Source of the DNA: Cryptomeria japonica
Taxonomy: Eukaryota > Streptophyta > Pinopsida > Cupressales > Cupressaceae
Direction of reading: 5' to 3'
DNA: 64,000 nt
Assembly (NCBI RefSeq): GCF_030272615.1
Contig: NC_081410.1
Coordinates: 191,539,619 to 191,603,618 of the forward strand
The notes under the pieces are model-generated. The model was not told the origin of the DNA. It saw only the letters and a program-made list of their open reading frames with translations, and searched no databases. Positions 1-13,300 of the stretch are shown here, in pieces. The position numbers and the translations under genes are program-made. Each line of letters starts with the position of its first letter. Within the stretch, counting starts at the first letter, position 1.

Positions 1-250
1 GTCTGAACTGGAGATTGCCAAACCATACTCTGCCCCTGCCCAACCCACTGGCTATAAATAGCAGGACTACTAAAAATAGAAAGTATTTCAAACGGAGTCC
101 TGAAGACCTCAAACGAAAACCAGCCCTGGAGTGCTCTCTCTGAAGATGATGAATTACTCTGGAGCATCCTCTAACCAACCTCATCAGCCTACGAGGGTCA
201 GTGATAGGCTAATCTACTCCTCAGTTGACGGATGTCAACTAGAAGGGGAC

Positions 251-273
251 ATCACACACACTCACACAGATAT

Positions 274-313
<40 letters not shown>
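251..313. repeat. (CA)n/(TA)n compound microsatellite
   Basis: A CA-rich tract with a few interruptions runs directly into about nine TA units. The open frame across it is an artefact of the repeat. Confidence 0.95.
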
Positions 314-729
314 CTGCTGCCATATACTAAGAAATCTGTCAAAGCTGATTACTGTGTCTTCTTAAATCTGCAGCAATTCTTCATACTCTTCCTTCTAATA
401 AATTTCTCATATATAAAACTTTCTTTTAATCTGGTATAGGGACTGATTATCTTCACGGTATAGAGACTGATTATCTTCAGGGAACATATACACAGTTACT
501 AATTTCCATTCTTATACTGATTATATTTACCTTACACACGTCTGCTGATATATGATATGCCTTTATATACTGCTTACATTCACATACACCTTTCACTTAT
601 TACCTCTTATACTTCTTCAGTATATTTCTTCACTAAGAGAGGTAACTCTTTATTAGTCCATAATGTCTCTATTATATGGCATCGCTGCATATGATCACTG
701 CATACCCACATCTTTTATATGAAGTTCAT

Positions 730-852
730 CTTCAATTCTGATCATTAATCTGATCATGGAGATGCCTTCAATTCTGATCATTAACCTGATCATGGAGATG
801 CCTTCAATTCTGATCATTAACCTGATCATGGAGATGTCTTCAATTCTGATCC
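730..852. repeat. 36-bp tandem repeat, about 3.4 copies
   Basis: Units start at 730, 766, 802 and 838, each beginning cttcaattctgatc. The internal atcattaa..tgatcat part makes each unit partly palindromic. Copies 2 and 3 are almost identical, which suggests recent expansion. Confidence 0.93.
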
Positions 853-896
853 TTCAATGGTTTCATGTGGATGTCTTCTTCATATAAATCACAGTG

Positions 897-1420
897 CCAC
901 TTTGTGAAGGGTCACCCAAGAAATCAAGGTAGAATAGAACTAATATTTAACTGGTGTGGATTTGGAGACCATGATGATGTTTGATGTTTGAAGCAAAAAG
1001 TGAGCATCAATAATGAAGTATTATCTATTACTCAAGCCCAAGCAAAGAAGGCCTACGTACCTAGACCTTTGCACCAAAAGAGAGATTTGTTGATGCACAA
1101 GTAGAAGTGGAGCATGCCATGACATCAAGATATTATTGCTTTAATGAACATGCAAGTCTTTCAATCTATAGGCTAGAGCAAGACAATTTTTGCACCATAG
1201 TTATTACAATCTACTACACTAGTGAAGATGTTAGATTTACTACAGAGCATTTCAAAACTTAGAGATGCAATTGCCACTATAGCAGGAGAAAGTGATAGGA
1301 TAGAATAAAAAATGGACCACTTTGTGAAAGACCACCCAAGAAGTCAGGCAAATTTTTAAATGATGTGGACTTGGAGACCATGATGATGTTATGTTTAAGC
1401 GAAAAAGTGAGCATCAGTGG
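897..1420. repeat. Direct duplication of about 110 bp (897-1012 and 1317-1420)
   Basis: Both copies start with ccactttgtgaa, share the phrase ttggagaccatgatgatgtt and end with aaaagtgagcatca. They are separated by about 300 bp and differ by small indels. The origin is unknown. Confidence 0.8.
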
Positions 1421-2060
1421 TTATTGTTTAATTCAAACCTTCCAAACTCACGGTTCACCTTATGAGGGTTTGTGTTGTAAGCTTTGACAGTTTACCCTCA
1501 AAGGTTATGAGGAATAGCTTGATCTTTTGTAGGTTGTAAAACAGAACCTCAGATCTCTATGGTATGATACTATTTCTCAATTTGTCTGAGCAGGTAGGCT
1601 GGAGTAAGGTCTTTTCTAAGAGAAGTGTTTTCTATACCGAGTTATAGGCCAGTTGTTGACACTAAACAATCTTAGAGAGGGTGTGGAGGACATTTCTTGA
1701 GACTTCAAATTACAAAGATATGTTGATGTGTGGATTGGACATATCAGATAGGGCCAGTGGAGAGGCAATGCAAGTTTTTTTTCAGAAGCATAACAAGCTT
1801 GAAATTTGCCTCGTGGAAGTGGAAAGAAATTCTGCAAAGCAAGACAAGGTGTCAAGGTTTTGTGGCAAATATTGAGAGTTCTGATTTGTTTGGTATTTAG
1901 TCCTGGAACTAAATCAAACAGAATAGTAGCTAGAAACTGTAGTGAGGTATGATCGTTACCTGCAGCAGAAAGCTGGTGGGACTTCTGCTTACCCTGATTG
2001 TGGACTTGGCAATGATGAGATTTGTCAAACCCAGACACGCTATCAATGCCTTTGGATCCA

Positions 2061-2136
2061 AGGTACCTAGGCTGCTCCACTCTCTCTCCTGACTGAGGTA
2101 GCTAGGCTGCTCAACTCTCTCTCCTGACTGAGGTAG
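2061..2136. repeat. 35-bp tandem duplication
   Basis: Two adjacent units containing ctctctctcctgactg start at 2061 and 2096, with the first bases of a third at 2131. There is no coding meaning. Confidence 0.9.
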
Positions 2137-3475
2137 CAGAATATTGTTGCAACTTATCCATGACTTGCCAAAACATTTTTTTATACTAATTTGGAAGTGC
2201 TAAGATTTGGGCAACTTACATTTTCTCAGAGGAATATATTTAAAATTTGGGTGTTGTGTGCTTCTTCTGGTTGAAGGAATGACAGCACAATATGGGAGGA
2301 TAACTGATTGATTCCCTTTTATTTGTACCTCTTTCAACCTCATGTTAATCAGTATACATCACAAGTCATTAATAAGCCTGAAAAATGAAATTGATAGTTT
2401 TCAGAACACAATTAGAGTACATTATATTTTTACGTGATATTGAAATAAACATTAGTCCTAACATTTGGAACAAGAAAATAGCCTGCTTTATAATCTACCT
2501 TAGATAATAATTTCAGATATAATCATCTAACTGCTTTAGAAGCTATCAATAAATCTGCTATAAAGTGAGATCTTTCAAAACTTGTATATTGTGTTTTCTT
2601 TCCTTCACTAATTTCCACATTTACACAATTTTGATTCTAGCCTCATATCTAATATATATGATCTTCTCCTTCCCACCATTACTTCTTATGTATGTCAATG
2701 CCTGGATACCTACTTAGATATGCCCAACCTTGAATGGACGATGGGAGGGTTGCAAATCTTTTTTTTTTAAATACAAAATAGGTCTATATATTACTTAATA
2801 AAAATAAATACAGCCTATTTGCAAAAAATGGTAGATGGAATGGGATCATGTCCTAAAGCCGTGCAACAAGAGTCAAATATACAAGCGGTCCTAAAAAGGA
2901 AACAACAGCATGACAGAACATTGGCCTTTAGAAGGAAACAATTGATCACAAAGTTACAATGCCAAAACAGCATGAAATTAAAGATTTAAATGCAAAGTTA
3001 TAAAATCTGGAGTAGGAGCATCATGATCATTAGGGTCACCACAACCTCCATCAGGCAAGTTTTCTCCATTGTCAATTGACTCCCATCGAATGAGAGCATT
3101 TAATCCACTCTCCTGCAACTAAGCATTAGGTATATCTATTGGTTGATTATCTCCTCATTGAGGAGAAATAGTGAGATTCAAGTAAGGAAATTTGAGAGCT
3201 ACCTTACACGAGGAGGTGACCACCTATTAAGGACAACCTAATGTAGCTTTGGGAGTGCATTAGGAGGAACCATAGTGACCATGTTGTTGGTCCTAGCAAG
3301 GGGACTGGTTGTGTGGTGGCGAAGGATGTAGTGCAAATGCAGTTGCCCCAGTGATCCATTAAAGTTTGTAGATGCAATAACTCCAAAGTCTCCTTATTGG
3401 TCTAAACTTAGATATACATGAACACATTCAAATCATCAAAGACTTGGTATGAGAAGAAAAGTTCATAGACATATT

Positions 3476-3705
3476 TTTGAGCGAAATAGCTAAGTCTCTA
3501 TCTTTCCAAATGATAAATAGAAAAAATTATGTTATTAGGGTGGTCTAGGCTCAAATGCTACAAGCTTAGTGCATTTTCATCATAAATAATTTTGAGCAAA
3601 CTAGGTAAGTTTTTTTCTTTCCAAATAATAAATAGCAAAAGTTATGTCGGTAGGGTTGTTTAGGCTCAACTGCTACAAGCTTAGTGCATTTTCATCATGA
3701 ATAAT
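3476..3705. repeat. 115-bp tandem duplication
   Basis: Units start at 3476 and 3591, both opening tttgagc and both ending with a block containing caagcttagtgcattttc. They lie about 440 bp upstream of the first recognised Dicer exon, so presumably in an intron. Confidence 0.9.
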
Positions 3706-4144
3706 ACGGTTATTGATTTTTTCTACCATTTCTCAAATGTAAAAGGTTTGCCAAATCTAGTTTAGAATTTCTCATCTGTTTTCTCACAATAGTCTATCTT
3801 GTTTAGTAAACCTCAGCTTATGAGCTATTAGTTGAACAGGGATTGTCATGAAACTTGTTGGATATGTCTGAATTGAAATAAAATACATATAGGAAGTTGT
3901 AGCTACCAAATTTTCATATACATGGTATAAAACTCACAATCCAAATTCATGATTGTTTCTTTCTTTTGTACCCTTAATAGTTTCATTATACTTCTTTTGC
4001 ATAATAAAACATCTAAGATGGAAATGGATCAAAGGTTATATGCTGATGTAATCGAAAAATGAAAATATTTTATAATATCATTGCACTGTCAATTAGCATC
4101 CATATATTTTTAAATGAGTAAAATATCTTCTTGTGATGTGCCAG

Positions 4145-4350
4145 GTAAAGAACTTGATTTGAAATTGAAACCTAATTATATAGAGCTTCCGGCAGAATTA
4201 TGCCTAAATCTAGGTGTGCCAAGCTCTGTTATTAGATCACTATACTTAATTCCTTCTGTAATGCATCGCATGAGTAATTTGATGTTGGCAAGTCAACTAC
4301 GAGAAGAAATCCAGAAGTTCTCAAATTGCCCTTTTATTTCTGCAACACTT
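4145..4350 (+). CDS. DCL3-like: Dicer-like exon a: segment before RNase IIIa
   Basis: The acceptor is ccag at 4141-4144 and the donor is gtaagt at 4351. The exon enters in phase 1 and leaves in phase 0. It encodes KELDLKLKPNYIELPAEL and then the segment ending MLASQLREEI, a stretch typical of plant Dicers between PAZ and RNase IIIa (LP.EL, then a helix of the S.YL.PSVM type). The open frame extends back to an ATG at 4114, but that ATG lies before the splice acceptor and is probably intronic. Confidence 0.9.
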
Positions 4351-7300
4351 GTAAGTTTAAATTTTTTAATTGATGGCTCATAGCTTTTGTTTAGGCATGG
4401 ACATTTCCTTTTATGCTTTTACCATAAGAGCTTAAGATAACCTGCCAAAAAAACTTGATTCTAATTTTACTTTTGTACCTGTGTGGGATATGATAGATTA
4501 TGCAAGCATTAACAACTATGAGGTGCATGGAAAGCTTCTCATTTGAGCGTTTGGAGCTACTGGGAGATTCAGTTCTAAAATATGCTGTTAGCTGTCATCT
4601 TTTCTTGAAATATGATAAAAAGCATGAAGGACAATTAAGTGCACACAGATCTTTGGCAGTTTGCAATGCCACTCTTCATGATCTAGCTTTAAGACGCAAT
4701 TTGCCGGTATTGATATTTATCATTCCTTGCCTATCACAGCTTTCATATAAATTTAAATTAACTGAACTAAGATAAATTGTGTTTCTTATGAACTCAAAAT
4801 GGATTTAGAAGGCTTATCTCATTCTCTTCTACATTTTAATATCATGATTTAGAACTGTTTTTTTGGATGTATAAATGCAATTTCTTAGAATTTGAACAAT
4901 GCTACCTTTCACTGTCAGACTTTTTCAAGCTGTAAGTGTTACCCATCCTTGAAGATTTCTGAGCAAATTACATCTAAGAAAGACATAAAAAGGTCTTTTA
5001 TGAATTAAAAGTACCATGTGCAAGGATAGCATATTCAATCATTGCTATAAGAATTAGGATTTTCTCATGTTTGTATGTTATTGGTTACATCTAATCTCAC
5101 CTGCATATAGCCTCAATCACACCTCTGCCAGAACATCTTCGCCACTATTTCACTGTCAGTTTAATAGTTGAACAAACAACAGCAGTGCTAATTACGACAT
5201 TATGACATTATATAACCATCAGGTTGTGTAAAATTTTTGAATCATAAGTTCATCTTAGAGATCTTGTAAATAAGAAATGCAGATGATCTAAAATTAGTAG
5301 TCTCCATAGTTTCCAAGAATGGCAATCCCCAAGAGGACTGCACTGGTTGCTCTGATGGTGAAGTGGATTTTTTCTGATCACTTCCTTTCTACAATCCATA
5401 CTCTCTGAAATGATGAATTATATTTTTGACTTCTGACTCTCTTAATCCCTTCCCTTCTTTGTACAATGGAACAAAAACCAATACTATTTCATCATGTAGC
5501 ATGCAAAGATATCTTTTTGGTGCTTCAAATAGGATGAAAAATCGAGATCAGATGTGAAAGTCATGACAAAATGAAGGTAATAGTTTGTATGAAAATGTTG
5601 CAAAAACCTAGGTATTTCTCTTTGGACTTGGAGTGATGATTTATGCTCTAAAGTTCTAAACCCTAGGTACCTATTGTGCATTGCACACGCTCCCTGTCGC
5701 CAACAGGGTCCCCCCCTTTTTTTTTGGTCTTTTTGCCTTTGCCCTGTTGAGTTCTGCGTAGGGTGTCTCACGTCCTTTTGAGCAGGCCCGTAATCAGTCC
5801 AGGAGATGATGATGTCATGAGCAGAAGCCTGGGAATCCGCAAGGTGAGTTTAACGTTCCAGCGTTAAAATTCCAAGAGATCATTTAAACTTGTAAAATCA
5901 CTTGAGTTAGGTAAGAAATGGCAAAAGCTTGCAAAATTCCCAAAATGATAAGGCGTCTAAAGGTCGCAAAGGAACCAAAATGCCGATTTTCGCAAAAGGG
6001 ATATAGAAGGGAGAAAAAATTGTTAAAGTGTCAAAAGTTGACAAAACCTCCCAAGATCCCAAAATTCGCACTAAGGGGGAAAATTACAAGAGTTTTAAAA
6101 AGTTTGCAAAATGGGTGAAATCCCCGATTTTCGCCAGCCAAGAGAAAATTGCAAGGAATTTTCAAAAGTTGGCAAAATCTCCCAAAATCCCGAAATGCCA
6201 TAAGGAGGAAAAATGTCAAAGTTCCTTTTACTTTTCAAAACCTCCCAAAATCCCAAAATTCGCCATAAAGGGCGTGAGCATTGAAATTTGAAGTTTTCAA
6301 AAGGCTAGTAAAGTGCTAAAATGTTGAAAGTTTGTGAAAACCACAAAAAATCCGAAGTTCGCTGCATAAAGCGTAAAAGTGCGAAATATTTTAAAGAGTT
6401 TTCAAATGGTCTATTTCGCCAAAGTTAAAAAAGGAGCCTCCAATCGCCGAAAATCACATTATAGAGGGTAATTGCAAGAGTTTTTAAAAAAAAAAGTTTT
6501 CAAACCATGTCAAAACTCTGAAGTTCGCTATATAAGGCAAAAGTCATAATGTTTTAAAAAAAAACTTGCAGAATGTTCTAAAATGCCGAAGTTTCAACAA
6601 TAAAGAGGAAATCGCGATTTTTGACAAAGTTAAAAAAAGCAACCCAAACGCCAAAAATCGCACTATGGAGGTTAAAATGCCAAGGTTAAAAAGTTTGCAA
6701 ACTAGTCTAAATCACCGAAGTTCGCGTGAGAAGAAAATCGCGATTTTAAAACATTGCAATCCCTCCAAAATCTCGAAGTTTGGCAAAATCGCTGAGTTTG
6801 AAGGTTTTCAAAGATCTTAAACCCATTTTCAACGCTATAGATAAAATGGAGGTTAAATAGTTTGTTGAAGAACAAAACGCCCAAGACGCCAAAGGTAAAA
6901 TCACACAGAAGTTCGAAGTTTAAGGAGAGAGCTATAAACCCATCTTTGACACCATAGAAGAGAAAACGCAGAGGTTAAAGTTTGAAAAACATTGCAGTAA
7001 CCCCGAAGTTTACCACTAAAATTGCAAAGTAAGAGCTTGCAGCAGAAGTGAAACACTAAAGTCCTGTCCAAGGTAAAGGTCGCTAAATCCAAGTCCTCAA
7101 AACTACATTCTTTTCCAAACTTAGGCGCGAAATAAGAAACATAGGGAGTTAACCGTTAAAATTTGAAATTGCAGAAACCCTCCCATTCCAAGTTTGCAAG
7201 TTGTGCATTTGTCTTTTCAAAAGCATAGGGCATAAGAGGGGCATTTTCAAATTTCAAAGGAAACCATTTCTGCAGGCCAGATTGTGCAGATAGACACCAT

Positions 7301-10300
7301 TTATTTCGCCAGGTAAGTTTGCTTTGTCTCTCTTAGAATTGTTTAAAATATATGCAAAATTGGATAGATGTGTTTGTGCAAAATTGATTAAATGATTGTC
7401 ATTAAACCGCATCTTTTCCCGTTTGAAAGGCATCAGGCAATGCAGTTAAAATCAGAGTCTGTTCCTAAGAGTTAACTAGAAATGCATTTTTGGACTTACA
7501 GAATATTTAACCTCATCCGTTTTTGAAAATTGATCTTAAAATGTCTAAGTGCAAATTCAGCAGTCGAAATCGCCTAAGTCCTTGAACCGCAGCCGAATAA
7601 GTAAATTTGTAATCAAAGAGCTTAGTAATGTTCATGTCTAAATCAATCAAGCTCTTTAGCTGAAGTATCGTGCTTTCTTCAAAATTCTGTTTTCAATTAA
7701 TCCTTGTGTGCTAACGTATCCCTTTTATCTAAACCTTTTTGTTTCCTTTATCTCGTCTCGTAATCCGCATCCGGCTGTGCACGATAGATGCCTAAATCTA
7801 CGGTAGAGTCCTCAAAGACACCTGGTGCAGTTGAAACGTCCCGAGCATCCAAATCAGACATCCCTTGCAGAGTCGAAAAGATGAAATATCAATATCAGAG
7901 AGGAGGACTGAAGGAATTAAAGGTTCAAAGCATATGGGAAAATATAGGTGATACTGACCTAGGCCACATTGATATTCAAGATTTCAGAGATAGAGTATTC
8001 TCCCCTAACGCCTATGGCAGGCCTAGGCGGATGATGGAAAGTGGCATCGCCCAGGCAGCAGGATTTCCCCCGTCAGTGCAAAATTATGAGTTGGTAGTAG
8101 AGGCTGCCCGCCATTACCAACCAAACACCAGATTGGTGCTCCTTGAGAAAATGGTCCTAGCTGACTTCACTCCTAAGGCCATTGGCGACACATTTGACAT
8201 CCCCTTCCCGAACAACCCCATAGCAACAACTATAGATGAAGCGCAAGTGGCATATGATATGAACCCTGCCAACTGCAGGACTTTAGTCATTGGCGCTCCT
8301 TGAGAATATGGTCCTAGCTGACTTCACTCCTGAGGCCATTGGCGACACATTTGACATCCCCTTCCCGAACAACCCCATAGCAACAACTATAGATGAAGCG
8401 CAAGTGGCATATGATATGAACCCTGCCAAATGCAGGACATTAGTAAATGAGGAGTGGTATAAGGAGAGAAGACCTCCCAGCATCAGAATTGGGAAAAACA
8501 CCCCCAGAAGCGACTTTCACAATGAGCATGGAGATATGGTCACATTGCTCAGCAGGGTTATGGGACTCCCCCAATCTAACTACTTTGAAGAGTGGATGTT
8601 TTACTTTACAGAGCAGGTCTTCGCTGGGAAATCCAAGTTCGACTAGGCCCAAATCATAAGTGACAACATCCATACCCAGTTGGTCGAACTTGAGGAGAAA
8701 AAGTACTTTACCATGACATCCTATCTAGTCTATATGTTCGCCCGAAACCAGCCACTACTAGGTTTAATCATGAAGGGTGAAATTGGGAACGGGCCCAATC
8801 CGGTGGAGGTGTATGATTGCTATCCACAATTACATTATCAGGACATAGCTCAAAGGGAAAAGAACAGCCCCGCTTATGCAATTGGTCAGTATGAGCGTGT
8901 CAACGACACCTTCACAATGCGCCTGGTCAGGCTGATGCAAGGGGACTACACATAAGGCTCTCAAAGCAAGCTACCATTTTGGTACAGAGGTATGGCGCCC
9001 GGTTCATTCAGTTCCCAAGTTTCTCCTACATCTGAATAGCTGGCTTTGAAGGCGCTCCTTTCCGACTTCCACGATATCCAACCGAGAAAATAGTTCTTCT
9101 ACAAGTTGCAAGGCAGGCACGTCCTGTGAACAGTTTACTCAAAGACAAGAAGCAGTCCGGATTCACCTTCCCTATGATTATAGGTAACCTCGATGTCCAT
9201 TTGAAGAATCCAGCCCATGCAGAGGAATTCCTTGCTGAGTTAGCCTCCTTTGGCTTACGGGAACATTTCCCAAGGAAATGTTTCGATCATGACAATCTGG
9301 CGAAGAGAGCCTACGACAGGTGCTACAGAGCAAAGGAGTCAGTTGAAGATTATTGGAAGAATTGCTCTGATGACTATGAAGTCCAACGACGCGAATATTC
9401 AAGGCTAAGTGTGCAGCAAATGTGACTCTATGAATACCGTCGAGTCCCGGATCAATTAACGGATTCTGGAAATTGCTTACAAGTCCGAGAATTTGAGGCA
9501 GTGAGGCATCTCTTGCCAGGCATCGATTGGTCACAGGATCCAATCACTGATTTTGAGGCAGTCATGGCAGCCCCAGGGAGGTACACTGATCAGTGGTTAC
9601 ACCAACAGATTGAACGGCTGATTCATGAGGGAGTCCAGTTCACCTACCACATGATGGGTAGCCTTGATTCTCAGTCCTCTAAAGATGAGGGAACCTCTAG
9701 TGTACCTAAGGAAGAGGTTGAAAAGCCCGAAAAAAGGAAGAAAGCTAAAGCCAGCAGAGGGACTCGGACATCTAAAAGGACAAGAAGGGAGAAGATCCCT
9801 ATTAGAAGACCAGAGGTCACTTCATCATCAAAAGACCCTAGTTCATCTGATGATGTAATTGAACTTGACTATATACCTGCTCCGCCTTCCCAAAGCGATG
9901 TTGATGCATTCGGAGCTGATGATCCTCCTGCACAAGACAGGCTAAATACAGAGGTGAGGGTCATTGAGTCTGTCGAACCTGAGAATCTAGTTGAGGAAGG
10001 AGAAATTCCATCCACATAGGGGCTTGAGGTGCATGAACCTACCCAAGGGATCCGCCATGAATTGCAGTTGCACAGTACCACCAAGGATGATTCCACTGTT
10101 GAAGGAGAGCAAAGGATAGATGAGACCCGCGAGCCTGATAGAATTGAAGAACAACCATCACATGAAGATACCAGACAATTGTTCAACGAAGTAGGAGAGA
10201 ATTCAGTTGCAAGCAAAGGACTTGACACTTCCTCGACTCCTCCTGTAACAGAGCAGCTACAAATATGCAATGAGCCAGCTGAAAACATTAAAGAAAAGAG

Positions 10301-13300
10301 TGGGAATTTAACCATAGCATCAGGGCAGCCATACCTCAAGATTGGTTAGTTGCTCGAGCTCAGCGAAAGGCAGCCACCAAGCCACCCATCGACTTGGAGG
10401 ACATTTTCTCTCGCATAGGCGAAGCCAAGTCCAAGGGGAAGAAGAAGCCTAAGGCCTATTCCTAAATAACCAAAGATGACCAAAGAAACCGTACCCTCCA
10501 TATCGCCACCCCACCTGTCGATAAGCCAGCAGATCAAGTTACACTGGCTGATTATAGCATCACAACCATCCCAATCGGACGAGCCACCAAGGAACAAGAA
10601 AGGGAGGAGTTCAAGGACTTCGTGCAAAACATGCTCAGGCAACTCGAAGAAGAGATAACTGCTGAGAAAGACATGTATCGAGTTCGTGCTGAGCAGGCCG
10701 CGGGGTACATTGATCACCTACTGAGACCATTACATAATGCCCCCGAATCCCATGTTCCCCCAACAACATTGGCGCAAAGGACCACCACAGAGTTTGAAGG
10801 AGTACGAGATACCGCCATGGCTGTCAGGGAATGGATTCAAAGCATTAAGGAAAGAGGAGAGCAAATCTTCAAGGATTTGTGCGAAATGGCCCTCCATAGG
10901 GAATCCACTATTATCAAAATGTGTAAGTTAAGGAAGGAGTGCTATAACACTCATGAGGCGATTGCCAGGGCATTGCCCCTCATTAGGGCTCTATTTTGGA
11001 CTTGCTCTCAAATCCCCACTATTGGTACTATCCTAAATCCTTATGATGTCAATACCTTCAAGGAATGGTATTGGACCCTCAACATGAAGAACGACATGAA
11101 GGATAATATCAATAAAATGTAGGATAAGTGCATTGACACTTTATCAAATGTGAAGGATCTTGGTGAAAGGATCCTCAAATCAATGGTTCCCGGTTGGAAA
11201 AATAGTATGGAAGATAATGAGGTACAACCACAGTGGGAGGACAGGCTTAAGCCCAGGGTCACTTACTCCATGGAGGATCTAGATTTTGCTGGTGGGCTGC
11301 AAGGAGACATATCATGCTTTGAAAATCACAAGTCATACTGGAGGGAGGAACTGGAGAATTTAGATAGCCTCCTACAGGGTATTCATTACAAAATGTTTAA
11401 TCCTCCTATGCCACTGACAAACGAACTATTCAATTTATGTCTAAACGTTCGGGTAGAGCGTGCAACCGATAGGGATATCTGGGGAGAGTACCTGCGCGGC
11501 GAGGCTGAGTTTATCACAAAGGAGTCTGCAGCAGGAAAAGAAAAAGTGCTTTCTTAAAATGCATTTTTTTTTTAAATTTGAAAAAGCACTTTTTGGCCAA
11601 AAGTTCATGTTTGACTGCCAAGTCAACTGTAAACTTTAAACTCTGTGCATATGCACTTTTTGAATTGTTATGGATAGTTTTTAATTACCTTTTTTTGAGG
11701 TAGTTATTGCTCCCCTTTGGGTGGTTGCTGATATTTACCTTCTATTTATGGGTATGGGTACCTTTTTGTACAGATGAATTTGGGCCACTTGTTTAGTTTA
11801 GATCTTGGGCATTTATCTATTTCTGGAAATCTATTTAAAGGGACTGGTTTTCCCTTATTTTTGTAAGAAGTTCAAGGATTGTTGCTAAAGCTTTGGCGAA
11901 ATTTACACAGGATTAATGGAAAATTAAGATTGTTTTCATTTCTTTGTGAGTGCATGGTCCCCTTCTTCATCATTTAAATTATTCTGTTATGTCTTTTATT
12001 TTTCAATAGCATTTTTAGGATAAACATCTGATAGAATCCTTGTTGTTCATATCATTAAGGACTGGCTGATTGTCATTCCCTTTGCATGGTTAATCTGAAC
12101 CCTCTCATATGCTCAGTTCGGTTATTAAACAGTTAGTGAATGAATGTTAAAATTCTGAATTTATGTTTAATAGCATGAAAATCTAGTTTTCCTTGAAGAT
12201 CGCGCTAGGTTCTTACAAACATTGTGCTTAAATAGTTGATAATGTTAAAATCTGGTTATTTGGAGGTGTCTGTCTGTTTTTCTTGAACATGTTATCTTAG
12301 TTAAGTAATCAGATTTTTTGTATCTCTTTTCCCTATCCCTCTTTTTCCTCTTTTTTTTTACCAAGAAGAAACCACAGTCCAGCTGAGTTAGTATCAATCC
12401 AGCTGAAATCAACCAATAACAAGACTGTTAGAATTTTAGGGAACTCACCCGAAAGATGTTCACCTAACCGTAAGTCCCCTTTGTGTTCTAGCAAAACACA
12501 TCAAACCACTAAGTTATCCTGCAGTCAAGACCTGACAAAAGAAACATTGAGGTAATCCCCTTTGATCAAATAAAAAACAGCATTAGGGATTTCCTTATCT
12601 CAAGAGAGGATAGGATGCTTAGTATTCTATTCTACATTGGCCAGATGGAAACATAGTGATGCGATTTCAGACACATCAACAGTACCCTAGTTTGGAGGTG
12701 ATTGCAACCTTTAGAAACCCTATCCATATGATAGAATTTGCCCAAAAGTCTTTCTTTCAAAGCTTCCCATACCATGAAGAAACAAGAATATCAATCTAAA
12801 GATAAGTGCACTGAAAAGGAAATAAAGAATTTTAAAATATGCCGAATACAAATACCTTAGCACATTATCCAGCTTTTCTTTTGTACCAAGTTTGAAAACA
12901 ACAGTAAAATTCACCATTAATCTCCTTTCAATGAAGTTCTCTGATTAAAAAGGTCACACAATCAAATCGAGAAACAGCAGAGTATTTGCATGGATTGTGG
13001 AAATTTGATAGCATTAATAGTTCTCTGATTGTTGGATTATTACAAATAAAAGCTTCTGAAATCTCCAGCTATGAATGATAGAAATGGTCAACAAATCCAG
13101 CTCTTTGTAAAAATCTTCCTCCTTTTTGGTGCACACTGCATGGCAATTTTGAGGAACAAAGGGATTTATTATGTTTTATATTTTACTTTGAAAAAATAAA
13201 AATTTAGGCCTCCACCAAATGCATCATTTGGCATTTATGCCAAGTGGGCCTTTTGGTGTGCTTGGTGCACCCTAGGCCTTGCCTAGGGCCAAAAGAAACT

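Larger units (their letters stand above)
1..4144. other. Upstream intron or flank of the Dicer-like gene
   Basis: I see no convincing coding exon here. The first recognised Dicer exon starts at 4145 in phase 1, so an upstream exon must exist, and the helicase and PAZ parts must lie before the window or in exons I could not recognise. The stretch holds a microsatellite and four short tandem or direct duplications, listed separately. A TATA-like string near 52-60 followed by transcribed-looking sequence could be an LTR remnant, but I found no partner LTR. The longest open frame (1616-2080, minus) has no recognisable motif. Confidence 0.6.

Noticed and set aside
1616-2080. 154-aa minus-strand open frame
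   Set aside because: No motif, low-complexity composition and no splice or promoter context; treated as chance.
4114-4144. ATG-led start for the first Dicer exon
   Set aside because: The ATG lies before a good ccag acceptor and Dicer genes have long N-terminal parts, so it is probably intronic.
12720-12917. 65-aa minus frame in the large Dicer intron
   Set aside because: No recognisable feature and a biased hydrophobic composition typical of AT-rich DNA.
13200-13300. Possible MITE or small palindromic element
   Set aside because: A short palindrome (cctaggccttgcctagg) is present, but I found no inverted ends or target duplication.
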